19,850 nucleotides of DNA from Helicobacter sp. (GCF_029067145.1 NZ_JAIEFA010000074.1:1-19850), one strand, 5' to 3'; shown: positions 7,092-14,586, counted from the stretch's first letter. Notes: generated by a model not told the origin, from the sequence alone. Program-made: numbers and translations.

Positions 7092-8162
7092 TTAAAAAGG
7101 CATTGTTCCATTAAGAATGCGCAAAATATCATTATACAATCCAAGCCCCATAAGTCCTAACAACACAATCCAACCCGCCATACTTAAACGATAAAAAGTG
7201 TTTTGCGTTGGGATTCTTTTTGTCAGCATTTCATAAAATGTAAAAAGAATATGTCCGCCATCAAGAGCTGGAATCGGAAGTAAATTTAAGATTCCAAGAT
7301 TTACAGAAATCAAAGCAGTAAATGCAAAAAGCGTAACAATCCCTAATTCGCTTGCCTTTTTGGTAATGCTCACAATAGAAACCACGCCGCCTACCTCACT
7401 CAATGGCACAACACCGCTTAACATTTTTTCAATACTTTGCAAAATTAACTTACTAGATTCCAAAGTCTGACCAAAAGCATAGAAAATAGAATCCGCAAAA
7501 GAATAAGACACAAGCCTTACCTCTCCACTAGAAAAAATCCCAATTAAAGGACGCGCAATCTTTTCACCAAAGAGATTTTTGGATTCTCCTATTTTGGGGA
7601 TTAAAATCGTCTGATATTCTTTAGAATCGCGCAAAAATACAATCTCTAGCTCTCCTTTGGATTTGGCAATCGTTTGGCTCATTGCTTCCCAAGTTTGAAT
7701 TTTTCGTCCATTGATACTAAGAATCTCATCGCCACTGCGTAACCCCGCAATGTCCGCTGGCATATTTGTTTCTACTTTGCCTACCACAGGAGCTAATTCG
7801 TTTTTCCCCATTAAGCCAATGACAATAAAAAGCAAAAAAGCCAGCAAAAGATTAAAGAACGAACCTGCGGCTAAAATCAGCAATCGCTTATAAGTTGCAA
7901 CACCATAAAGACTATCACTAGCAGTATCACGAATCGTAGGGTCAAAGTCGCTTTGTCCTTTAAGCTGGACAAATCCCCCCAATGGAATGAGGCGCAAGGA
8001 ATATTCTGTCTCGCCAATTTGTTTTTTCAAGATTCTTGTTTTGCCAAAACCAATGCTAAAGGCTTCCACGCGCACACCAAAAAATTTTGCCGCCAAAAAA
8101 TGCCCTAACTCGTGAAAAAAGACCAAAAAAGATAAAACTAAAATTGAGCTAATCATTCCCAT
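7092..8162 (-). CDS. rseP: Site-2 intramembrane metalloprotease RseP
   Basis: This inner-membrane zinc protease cuts transmembrane segments (regulated intramembrane proteolysis, signal-peptide remnants). The first helix carries the catalytic HExxH as HELGH (17-21). A hydrophobic segment at about 93-120 follows, then one PDZ domain at about 122-190 (APVVGKV, SGDEILSINGR). The third metal-ligand motif is LDG in NLLPIPALDGGH (293-304, D301). C-terminal helices complete the 356-aa protein. E. coli RseP has two PDZ domains; one is the usual state in shorter members. The ATG follows the pgsA stop directly, with AAAGG about 8 nt upstream; a second ATG two codons later is possible. No sigmaE/RseA genes are seen nearby, so the substrate is unknown. 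Confidence 0.95.
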   Translation of the reverse strand: MGMISSILVLSFLVFFHELGHFLAAKFFGVRVEAFSIGFGKTRILKKQIGETEYSLRLIPLGGFVQLKGQSDFDPTIRDTASDSLYGVATYKRLLILAAGSFFNLLLAFLLFIVIGLMGKNELAPVVGKVETNMPADIAGLRSGDEILSINGRKIQTWEAMSQTIAKSKGELEIVFLRDSKEYQTILIPKIGESKNLFGEKIARPLIGIFSSGEVRLVSYSFADSIFYAFGQTLESSKLILQSIEKMLSGVVPLSEVGGVVSIVSITKKASELGIVTLFAFTALISVNLGILNLLPIPALDGGHILFTFYEMLTKRIPTQNTFYRLSMAGWIVLLGLMGLGLYNDILRILNGTMPF

Positions 8163-8708
8163 TTAGCGCGCCTTTGCATACATTTTAACATAATCATAAC
8201 CTGAATAAAGCGTCAAAGCCACTGCAAGCCACAAGGTCACATTTGCAAAAGAGTAATCCATAAGCAAAAATGCAATTGCGGTAATTTGCAAGCCTGTTTT
8301 ATATTTACCAAGATTAGAAGCTGCAACTTTAATCCCCTTGCTTGCAGCCACTACACGCAATCCGGTAATAAAAAATTCGCGACTAAGAATCAAAAAGACT
8401 GCCCACACATCTGCGCGATTCCACACCAAAAGCCCAATCAATGCAGATAACATTAATAATTTATCCGCAAGCGGGTCAAAAATTTCTCCAAAAATGCTTG
8501 AAACATTGAAACTGCGCGCGATAAAACCATCAAAAAAATCTGTAATACTTGCAAGACAAAACACCAAACAAGCAAAATAATTAATCCAACTAGGGTGGAT
8601 AGGGGGTGGAAGTATCCACTCTCCATAGAGAATCAGTGCAAGCAAAAGAAAAGCAAATATAACCCTAAGAATAGTCAAACCATTCGGTAAAGATTCTAGT
8701 TTCATCAT
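8163..8708 (-). CDS. pgsA: CDP-diacylglycerol--glycerol-3-phosphate 3-phosphatidyltransferase
   Basis: This integral inner-membrane enzyme makes phosphatidylglycerophosphate, the committed step to phosphatidylglycerol and cardiolipin. The complete CDP-alcohol phosphotransferase motif is visible, D57-x2-D60-G61-x2-A64-R65-x8-G74-x3-D78-x3-D82 (numbered from the chosen start). Hydrophobic helices lie around 10-30, 44-56 and in the C-terminal half. The open frame extends up to a TTG at 8744, which would overlap the upstream reductase by 26 nt. I prefer the ATG pair at 8708/8705: the protein then opens with the family-like SLPNGLTILRVIF stretch and starts just after the reductase stop. The ribosome-binding site there is weak (AAAAAG), so the start is uncertain by a few residues. 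Length 181 aa. Confidence 0.94.
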   Translation of the reverse strand: MMKLESLPNGLTILRVIFAFLLLALILYGEWILPPPIHPSWINYFACLVFCLASITDFFDGFIARSFNVSSIFGEIFDPLADKLLMLSALIGLLVWNRADVWAVFLILSREFFITGLRVVAASKGIKVAASNLGKYKTGLQITAIAFLLMDYSFANVTLWLAVALTLYSGYDYVKMYAKAR

Positions 8709-8718
8709 CTTTTTCGCT

Positions 8719-9501
8719 TTATTTAAAGCTTGTTCCTCCATCAATCACAATCGTTTGTCCTGTAAGCCAAGCACTTGCGCTACTATCACATAAAAACAAA
8801 CAAGCCCCCGCAATGTCCTCTGGAGCTCCCATACGATTAAGCGGGCTTTGCTCTACCACTTTTGCTTTAATCTCGGCAAAATCCGGAAACGCTCTTAATG
8901 CGTCTGTTTCAATAGGACCACCACTCACGGCATTGACGCGAATATTATACTCTCCAAGCTCCATTGCAGCATATTTTACCATTGTTTCTACGGCATTCTT
9001 TGAGTTGCCGTGTCCTGCATAATTTGGCATATACACAAGATTCCCAGTAGAGCTAAGGGAAATAATGCTCCCACCGCCTACCTTTTGCATTCTCTTTGCT
9101 GCTTCTTGCGCACCAACAACAAAAGCAAGCACGGTAGCAGTGTAGATATTGTTTAGTCCTTTGGGTTTTAAGCGCATAAAGGGTGCGAATCCACCCACGA
9201 CACTTTTACCATAAATAATCGCATTGCTTACAAAAAAATCTACCCTCTCAAAATCTTCATCAATTTTTGCAAACAAATCCTTGTAAGTCTCTGGCTGTAA
9301 AACATCTAAAGGATAAGCTTTTGCCTTGATAGAAAATTGCGATTCTACATCTGCTATGATTTTATTTGCTTCTTCTACATTTTTATTATAAGTAAATGCG
9401 ATATTTACACCCTTTTGTGCAAAACGATAGAGAATCGCTTTGCCAATTCCACGCGTCGCACCACTGATAACTAAAGTTTTACCTTTGAAATTTTCATTCA
9501 T
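8719..9501 (-). CDS. SDR-family reductase, FabL-like enoyl-ACP reductase candidate
   Basis: This is a short-chain dehydrogenase/reductase. The N-terminal dinucleotide site SGATRGIG is at 13-20. The usual NNAG motif is replaced by SNAII (92-96). The catalytic area has S149-S151 and a Tyr-x6-Lys pair, Y161 and K168, not the classical Tyr-x3-Lys of SDRs; Y-x6-K is the hallmark of enoyl-ACP reductases such as FabI and FabL. The H. pylori counterpart in this gene order was named hdhA (7-alpha-hydroxysteroid dehydrogenase) by similarity. I infer a role in the last step of fatty acid elongation, which suits its place next to pgsA. Length is 260 aa. It starts in an ATGA overlap with dapA, with GAGGT just upstream. 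The specific substrate is not proven by sequence. Confidence 0.85.
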   Translation of the reverse strand: MNENFKGKTLVISGATRGIGKAILYRFAQKGVNIAFTYNKNVEEANKIIADVESQFSIKAKAYPLDVLQPETYKDLFAKIDEDFERVDFFVSNAIIYGKSVVGGFAPFMRLKPKGLNNIYTATVLAFVVGAQEAAKRMQKVGGGSIISLSSTGNLVYMPNYAGHGNSKNAVETMVKYAAMELGEYNIRVNAVSGGPIETDALRAFPDFAEIKAKVVEQSPLNRMGAPEDIAGACLFLCDSSASAWLTGQTIVIDGGTSFK

Positions 9502-10412
9502 TTTACTACCTCATATTGACTTAAAATTTTTTCAAGATATTCTATATTTTGTGCCGATGGAGCAACCAATGGCAAACGATATTCTAATGTTTTTAAAAGT
9601 CCGCTTAAATACATTGTTGCCTTGATTGGAATCGGATTACTTTCTATAAATAACGCTTTATTAATTGCATAAAGTTCATTGTTTAATTCTCTTGCACGTT
9701 CATAATTATGTGATTGCAAAAGTGCGTGTGTTAATTCTGCAATTTTGTTTGGCAAAAGATTGGAAGTAACAGAAATCACCCCTACCCCACCACAACTTAA
9801 AATAGGATAATTAATTGCATCTTCGCCACTTACAATGCTCAAATCTTTGGCATTCATATTTAAATCAATGACCTTTTCAATGCTACCACTTGCTTCTTTG
9901 ACTCCATAAATATTTGGAATCTCGTTAAAAAGTCGCAAAATGGTTTTTGTCTCCAAATTCACACCTGTGCGTCCGGGCACATTATAAAGCATAAGGGGAA
10001 TGCTTACTGCATTTGCGACCTCCTTGTAATGCAAAAACAAGCCCTCTTGTGTTGGCTTATTATAATAAGGCGTAACACACAAAATCGCATCTGCTCCGCA
10101 ACTTTGCGCAAACTTGGCAAGCTCAATTGCTTCTTGCGTAGAATTACTTCCAGCACCCGCTAAAACTTTGACATTATACCCCTCTTTGCGACTTGCTTTA
10201 CAGACACTCACCGCAACTTCAATACATTCTTTATGCTCTTTGTGACTTAATGTTGCGCTTTCACCTGTTGTGCCAACAGGCACGATGACATCAATGCCAT
10301 ATTGAATCTGTCTTTTAATCAAAGATTCATAACTTTCCAAATCCAACAGACCATTTTTAAAAGGTGTGATTAATGCAGTCATTGCACCTTTGACTTGATT
10401 TTCTACTTGCAT
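9498..10412 (-). CDS. dapA: 4-Hydroxy-tetrahydrodipicolinate synthase
   Basis: This cytoplasmic TIM-barrel lyase condenses pyruvate with aspartate semialdehyde, the first committed step to diaminopimelate and lysine and so to peptidoglycan. The active site is complete: Schiff-base lysine K172 in YGVKEASG, T48/T49 in GTTGES, Y143 and R148 in YNVPGRTG. The PYYNKPTQEG stretch (115-124) is also typical. The 304-aa length is slightly above the 290s common in the family. The ATG follows AAGGA by 6 nt and lies 8 nt after the M16 peptidase gene. It overlaps the downstream reductase by 4 nt (ATGA), which suggests translational coupling. Confidence 0.97.
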   Translation of the reverse strand: MQVENQVKGAMTALITPFKNGLLDLESYESLIKRQIQYGIDVIVPVGTTGESATLSHKEHKECIEVAVSVCKASRKEGYNVKVLAGAGSNSTQEAIELAKFAQSCGADAILCVTPYYNKPTQEGLFLHYKEVANAVSIPLMLYNVPGRTGVNLETKTILRLFNEIPNIYGVKEASGSIEKVIDLNMNAKDLSIVSGEDAINYPILSCGGVGVISVTSNLLPNKIAELTHALLQSHNYERARELNNELYAINKALFIESNPIPIKATMYLSGLLKTLEYRLPLVAPSAQNIEYLEKILSQYEVVK

Positions 10413-10420
10413 TATTTTCC

Positions 10421-11755
10421 TTATTTTGTCAGGGTTAAAATTGTTGCATTGGAGCGAACAAAATATTTTTGTGCCACTGCAACAATTTCTTCTAGGCTTA
10501 AGTTGTCAAAATCTTGCTCAAAATGCAAGAGGGATTCTAAATCATTGCGCACGATATAGCTTCCAAACAAGCTTGCTACACCACTGCTAGATTCTAACTC
10601 GTATAAAAAATTTGCGCGCAAATTTGTTTTTGCTTTTTGCAGTTCTGCCTCTTTGAGTTTTCCTGATTTAACTTTTTCAATTTCCTGTAAAATTGCCTTT
10701 TCTAGCTTTTCTAGGCTCACACCTACATTTGCCAATCCCATAAAAATAAATAATCCATCATCTTGTAAATCCATATTGTAAGCATAAATTTCTGTGGCAA
10801 GCCGTTTCTTATCTACAATCTCGCTAATAAGCGGGCTACTCTTACCACCGCTTAGAATCTCGCCTAGTGCGCTAAGAGCAATTTGGTCTTTGTGATTAAA
10901 AGGCGGTGTTCTAAATGCAAGTGCCAAAATCTCAACTTCGCTTGATTTATGCACTTCTACTCTGCGCTCACCCTCTTGTTTGGGCTCTTTTGTATGTAAT
11001 TGCAATGGAATCTCTTTTTTGTTTTTAATCTTTTCAAAATACTTTTTGACTTCCTTTAAGGCGATTTTTTCATCTATATCTCCCGCAATCACGATTGCCG
11101 CATTTTGAGGTTGATAATAAAGACTATGGAATGCGCGAATATCCTCAATGCTCCAAGCTTTAATATCCTCCATAAAACCAATAGGAGTCCAATGATAAGG
11201 GTGATAAACAAAGGCTGTATTAAAAAGCCTGAAATACAAATAACCCATAGGATTATTATCTGTCCGCCATAGCCTCTCCTCTGCTACGACATTGCGTTCG
11301 GGTTGAAATTCTTCGTCTTTTAAACTCAAATTTTGCATAAGCTCACTAAAAAGCTCTAAAGATTTGCCAAGATTCTGCGTGCTAGATTTAATATAATAAT
11401 GCGTATAGTCAAAGCTCGTTGCGGCGTTTGTAGAACCACCAAAACCTTTGATAATCCTATCAAATTCTCCTGCCTTTAAATTCTTTGTGGATTTAAAGTT
11501 TAGATGTTCTAGCATATGTGCGATTCCACTTTTTCCCATTGTCTCATTACGGCTACCAACTTTATAAAATACATTCGTTGTAATCACATTGCTTTGATTC
11601 TTTAATGGAATCACGACAACTTCCAAACCATTTTTCAGTGTCGTTTGATAATGTTTTGGAAGCACAGATTTTATCGGGCTATTTTCCGCCATCAAAACTC
11701 CTAATAAAAATAAATTAATACAAAAAATCTTAAAAATTATGCAGATTAATTGCAT
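10421..11755 (-). CDS. M16-family (PqqL/YmxG-like) zinc peptidase
   Basis: This pitrilysin/mitochondrial-processing-peptidase-like metallopeptidase has the inverted zinc motif HxxEH as H80-M-L-E83-H84, with the distal ligand in the VVAEERLW stretch (E159 or E160), so it looks active. Two M16 domains follow, the second from about residue 225. A hydrophobic N-terminus (about 1-20) then MAENS suggests a signal peptide and a periplasmic or membrane-bound location. An ATG at codon 22 could give a cytoplasmic form. The natural substrate is unknown. It overlaps pyrD by 10 nt and precedes dapA by 8 nt, the same order I recall from H. pylori (HP1012). Length is 444 aa. I see no inactive partner subunit in the window. 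Confidence 0.92.
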   Translation of the reverse strand: MQLICIIFKIFCINLFLLGVLMAENSPIKSVLPKHYQTTLKNGLEVVVIPLKNQSNVITTNVFYKVGSRNETMGKSGIAHMLEHLNFKSTKNLKAGEFDRIIKGFGGSTNAATSFDYTHYYIKSSTQNLGKSLELFSELMQNLSLKDEEFQPERNVVAEERLWRTDNNPMGYLYFRLFNTAFVYHPYHWTPIGFMEDIKAWSIEDIRAFHSLYYQPQNAAIVIAGDIDEKIALKEVKKYFEKIKNKKEIPLQLHTKEPKQEGERRVEVHKSSEVEILALAFRTPPFNHKDQIALSALGEILSGGKSSPLISEIVDKKRLATEIYAYNMDLQDDGLFIFMGLANVGVSLEKLEKAILQEIEKVKSGKLKEAELQKAKTNLRANFLYELESSSGVASLFGSYIVRNDLESLLHFEQDFDNLSLEEIVAVAQKYFVRSNATILTLTK

Positions 11756-12816
11756 AAATCCACGCCTACCGCTTCGCTAATATGGTTGAATCCATCACGT
11801 TCTAAAGAATTTTTCAAACCTAAATTGATTTGCCTTACCAAACTTGGTCCCTCAAAAATCAGCGCGCTAAAAACTTGCACAAGATTTGCACCCAAACGAA
11901 TCCTTGTGTAAGCCTCCTGTGCATTTGAGATTCCACCCACGCTTATAAGCGTTATTTTTTGGTTTGCATTTTTCAAATAAAGCGCAATCTGCTTCAACAT
12001 TTCGCGACTTTTTGAGGCTAAAACTTTTCCGCTAATTCCTCCTCTATCTTGTGGCTGTGCAACAAGACTATAATCCAAAGTAGTATTGGTCGCAATAATA
12101 CCTTTTGCTCCGCTTTTTATTGCAGTTTCAATCAAATTTAAAGCGGAATCTATCTCCAAATCGGGAGCAATTTTTAAATAAATCGGCTTGGTATAAACTT
12201 GACAAAGATTGCTAAAAAGTTCTTGAATGAAATCAGTATTTTGCAAATCACGCAAATTTGGTGTATTAGGAGAGGAAAGATTGACACTCAAATAATCACT
12301 ACTTTGTGCGAAATTACGCGCCAAAGTTAAATAATCTTTCAAGGATTCCTCTTGTGGAGTAACTTTATTTTTACCAATATTCACACCCAAAGGAACAACA
12401 AACGGAAAAAGATTCTTTAAGCGCGCATTTACCACACTCATTCCCTCATTGTTGAATCCCATTGCATTTTGGATAGATTCCTCTTTTATATGTCGCCAAA
12501 GACGCGGCTTATCGTTGCCGCTTTGTGCCAAAGGCGTTACCGCCCCTAGCTCTAAATGCGAAAAACCTAGTGCGCAAAGCGATTCTATCATCGTGGCATT
12601 TTTGTCAAATCCCGCTGCCAATCCCACAGGATTATAAAAGCGCATTCCATCAATTTCTTGGCTCAAAATGGAATCTTTAATGCAATTTTTGCAGGACAAA
12701 AAAGGTAAAAGCATAGGAATCTTAGGAGCGACTTTAGCCATAAATTCCACAATACTATGTGCAGTTTCTGGATTGGTTTTAAAAATAAAAGGACGTAGGG
12801 TTTGATAGTTTAGCAT
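11746..12816 (-). CDS. pyrD: Dihydroorotate dehydrogenase (quinone), class 2
   Basis: This FMN enzyme oxidises dihydroorotate to orotate in pyrimidine synthesis and gives the electrons to the membrane quinone pool. Class 2 features: an N-terminal amphipathic helical extension (about 1-40) for membrane contact, GLAAGFDKNA at 65-74, and the catalytic loop NLSSPNTPNLR with the serine base at S182 (adjacent S181). The open frame begins at a GTG at 12822, but GAGG sits 5 nt before the ATG at 12816, so I start there (356 aa). It is the first gene of the seven-gene minus-strand operon, with its own promoter just upstream, and its 3' end overlaps the M16 peptidase gene by 10 nt. Confidence 0.96.
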   Translation of the reverse strand: MLNYQTLRPFIFKTNPETAHSIVEFMAKVAPKIPMLLPFLSCKNCIKDSILSQEIDGMRFYNPVGLAAGFDKNATMIESLCALGFSHLELGAVTPLAQSGNDKPRLWRHIKEESIQNAMGFNNEGMSVVNARLKNLFPFVVPLGVNIGKNKVTPQEESLKDYLTLARNFAQSSDYLSVNLSSPNTPNLRDLQNTDFIQELFSNLCQVYTKPIYLKIAPDLEIDSALNLIETAIKSGAKGIIATNTTLDYSLVAQPQDRGGISGKVLASKSREMLKQIALYLKNANQKITLISVGGISNAQEAYTRIRLGANLVQVFSALIFEGPSLVRQINLGLKNSLERDGFNHISEAVGVDLCN

Positions 12817-12843
12817 TTCCACCTCATTTTTAAAAATTCTGAA

Positions 12844-12871
12844 ATTGTAACATTTTTTGATAAAGTTGCAA
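12844..12871 (-). promoter_or_regulatory. Sigma70 promoter of the pyrD-yggS operon
   Basis: On the minus strand, TTGCAA (12866-12871) and TACAAT (12844-12849) are separated by 16 nt, with an extended-10 TG two bases before the -10 box (TGTTACAAT). Transcription would start near 12837, giving a leader of about 20 nt before the pyrD ATG at 12816. The presence of a -35-like box is notable for a group whose promoters often lack one. Confidence 0.6.
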
Positions 12872-12893
12872 TAAAGTCTTTTTAAACTTTATT
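12870..12893 (-). terminator. AT-rich hairpin after the hemN-like gene
   Basis: AATAAAGT and ACTTTATT form a perfect 8-bp inverted repeat with an 8-nt loop, four bases after the hemN-like stop codon. The stem is AT-rich and no T-run follows, so it would be a weak terminator. It overlaps the -35 region of the pyrD promoter by two bases. The symmetrical sequence could also be an operator for that promoter. Confidence 0.35.
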
Positions 12894-12897
12894 CTTA

Positions 12898-14181
12898 TTA
12901 CATATCCTTCTCTTGAAGCATTGCACGAGACTCCTCTCGCACGCAATCCATACCAATGTAAAATTCTTTCATCATAGAAAGAAAAAGATATTTTCCTTTT
13001 TGTGTTGGATAATACGATGCACCCTTTTTAACAATATTACCGCTCAAACGCAAAAAAGCAATCTCTTTGAACAAATCTTTCTCTAAATCTGCACCATACA
13101 ATGCTTTAAATCTCTCCTTATTCGCCTCCCCGCCAAAAAGTTCTACCATTAAACGATATTGTAACTGCGATTTTTTAGAATATTTACGCTCTCTTTCTAC
13201 TCCCATTTGCCCATTTTGGATTTTTTGTGCATAGGTTTTTAGAGAAAAGGTATTCACATACAATGTGCCATCTAAAAAACTGAATGACCCAGAACCAATC
13301 CCGACATATTCGTCATTATTGACTACATATTCATCAAAAATTTCACTGCCTCTGTGTGAAAATGCCCAGCTAGACAAAGGAATAAAATCCGAAGAAAGGG
13401 TGTCCAAAATCTGCGCATAAAGTCGTGCTTCATTTTGCAAATCCACCTCCCCAATAGAACGTTTTAAAATACTTTTTACAGAGGGAGAAGACATCAAGGG
13501 ATAAGTCGTTAGTTGATTCGGTTTTAGTTCCTGAATAATTTTTAAATCTTGCGCAAGCACTTCTTGTGTTTGATTTGGAAAATTAAAGATTAAATCCACA
13601 TTTAAAATAGGTAGAATCCCCAAAGCAGATTCAAGCTTTTGACGCGTTACTTCTCCGCTACCAAACTTCTCATAACGTCCAATCTTGCGCAAGATTCCAT
13701 CATCAAAGGTTTGCACGCCTACAGAAAGTCTATCAATTCTCCCTTTAAATTGTTCTAAAGTTTCCCTTTGGAGATGATTAGGGTCAGACTCACAAGAGAC
13801 TTCTTGAATATTAAAAAGTTTTTTGGCTAAATCAAGTGTTTTGCATAATTCATCAGGCAAAATAGAGGTTGTCCCTCCTCCCACATAAACCGCGTTAAAA
13901 TCATATCCCAAGTCTTTGACCATTTGCATTTCTTTACGCAAATTCAGAAAATAAGTGCGTGCTTTTTCTTCTTGAAACAAAAAACGATTAAAAGAACAAT
14001 AGGTGCAAAGTGTTGCACAAAATGGTATATGGATATAAAGCAAATAATTTTTATTTTTAACTTTTTGGGGATTAGGCAAAGGAAGTTTAGTCCGCTCACT
14101 TTTATTTAAATGCAGATAATGTTGCGTTGCATAACGCATAATGTGATTTACTAGCTTTGTTGAAAGATTTTGCTGTATCAT
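12898..14181 (-). CDS. HemN/HemW-family radical SAM protein
   Basis: This is a radical SAM protein of the oxygen-independent coproporphyrinogen III oxidase family. The 4Fe-4S/SAM motif is C55-x3-C59-x2-C62 followed by SF, and the SAM-binding GGGTT is at 101-105. SVGVQTFDD and the VDLIFNFPNQT stretch are family landmarks. A HemN C-terminal domain follows. True HemN has a fourth cysteine (CxxxCxxCxC), which is absent here, so the protein is closer in motif to HemW (heme chaperone) or ChuW/HutW (anaerobic heme-degrading methyltransferase). A 48-residue extension precedes the radical SAM core, unlike HemW. I therefore do not assign hemN. Its 427-aa frame starts at an ATG about 40 nt after a good promoter; the ribosome-binding site is weak. 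pyrD lies 81 nt downstream. Confidence 0.85.
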   Translation of the reverse strand: MIQQNLSTKLVNHIMRYATQHYLHLNKSERTKLPLPNPQKVKNKNYLLYIHIPFCATLCTYCSFNRFLFQEEKARTYFLNLRKEMQMVKDLGYDFNAVYVGGGTTSILPDELCKTLDLAKKLFNIQEVSCESDPNHLQRETLEQFKGRIDRLSVGVQTFDDGILRKIGRYEKFGSGEVTRQKLESALGILPILNVDLIFNFPNQTQEVLAQDLKIIQELKPNQLTTYPLMSSPSVKSILKRSIGEVDLQNEARLYAQILDTLSSDFIPLSSWAFSHRGSEIFDEYVVNNDEYVGIGSGSFSFLDGTLYVNTFSLKTYAQKIQNGQMGVERERKYSKKSQLQYRLMVELFGGEANKERFKALYGADLEKDLFKEIAFLRLSGNIVKKGASYYPTQKGKYLFLSMMKEFYIGMDCVREESRAMLQEKDM

Positions 14182-14227
14182 TATTAATTTGCACTCTTTT
14201 ATTTAAAATTCAAAAACAAAAGTGGCG

Positions 14228-14233
14228 ATTATA
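14228..14233 (-). promoter_or_regulatory. -10 box of the hemN-like gene
   Basis: A perfect TATAAT on the minus strand is preceded by a strongly T-rich stretch, with TTTTTT at the -35 distance, the usual form of a Campylobacterota sigma70 promoter. Transcription would begin near 14221, about 40 nt before the ATG at 14181. Confidence 0.55.
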
Positions 14234-14297
14234 GAAAATAATTTGTAAATAAAAAATAAATCCAAAGAATAAAATTTGATTTAAAGAAAGATTTGCC

Positions 14298-14317
14298 TAA
14301 AGCACAAAAGTGCTTTA
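14298..14317 (-). terminator. Hairpin terminator of the small motility gene
   Basis: TAAAGCAC and GTGCTTTA form a perfect 8-bp stem with a 4-nt loop (UUUU in the transcript), 3 nt past the stop codon of the YjfB-like gene. Downstream on the minus strand is AGGCAAATCTTTCTTT, a modest T-rich tail. It separates this gene from the promoter of the hemN-like gene. Confidence 0.6.
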
Positions 14318-14320
14318 AAC

Positions 14321-14524
14321 TTATGCCATAATGTCTAGTTTATTCACACTTGGCTGTGGAGCTTGTGTAGATTCTACTGGGGCTTGAGTTTGCAAATTTG
14401 CTTGCGTATTTTGCATTCCATTGATAAGAGAACCCATTAGTGCCTCTTCGCTTTGTATTGCTTTTTTTAAAACGCTCAAATTACCGCTTGCTACCACAGA
14501 ACCGCTATCAATTCCTGAAATCAT
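14321..14524 (-). CDS. YjfB-like small putative motility protein
   Basis: This 67-aa protein resembles the YjfB_motility family of short bacterial proteins linked to flagellar regulons: a central amphipathic helix LSVLKKAIQSEEALMGSLI (17-35), a Gln/Pro/Thr-rich spacer (38-59) and a short C-terminal NKLDIMA that matches the family's conserved LDI/LDV ending. No signal peptide, membrane segment or cysteine is visible. It is a single-gene unit with its own promoter, structured leader, consensus ribosome-binding site (AAGGAG) and terminator. A GCCGATAT box, the sigma28 (FliA) -10 type, upstream agrees with flagellar co-expression. The family role is not known biochemically, and assignment rests on a short pattern. 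Confidence 0.72.
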   Translation of the reverse strand: MISGIDSGSVVASGNLSVLKKAIQSEEALMGSLINGMQNTQANLQTQAPVESTQAPQPSVNKLDIMA

Positions 14525-14571
14525 AACAGACTCCTTTCTGTTTATTTTGTATCCTTTTGTAAAAGGACTAC
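14525..14571 (-). promoter_or_regulatory. Structured leader with SD in a hairpin loop
   Basis: In the transcript, AACAGA and UCUGUU (14542-14537 and 14530-14525) form a 6-bp stem whose 6-nt loop is exactly AAGGAG, the Shine-Dalgarno site, with the AUG directly after the stem. Just upstream, UCCUUUU (14567-14561) and AAAAGGA (14558-14552) form a second stem, extended by GUA/UAC with one bulge. The UCCUUU arm could pair with either the decoy AAAGGA or the real ribosome-binding site, so a switch is conceivable. Confidence 0.45.
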
Positions 14572-14573
14572 GA

Positions 14574-14586
14574 ATTATATATCGGC
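14574..14586 (-). promoter_or_regulatory. Overlapping sigma28-like and sigma70 -10 boxes
   Basis: On the minus strand GCCGATAT (14586-14579) matches the sigma28/FliA -10 consensus GCCGATAA at seven of eight positions, and TATAAT (14579-14574) is a perfect sigma70 -10. A TAAAGTTT, the sigma28 -35 type, lies upstream but 26 nt from the box, too far for the normal 11-16 nt spacing, so the sigma28 call is tentative. Confidence 0.45.

Noticed and set aside
8709..8744. Longer pgsA form starting at a TTG at 8744 (or ATG at 8741)
   Set aside because: It would overlap the reductase by 26 nt, lacks a ribosome-binding site, and adds a charged N-terminus not typical of the family; the ATG pair at 8708/8705 fits better.
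12817..12822. pyrD start at the GTG at 12822
   Set aside because: GAGG lies at ideal distance from the ATG at 12816 and overlaps the GTG region itself.
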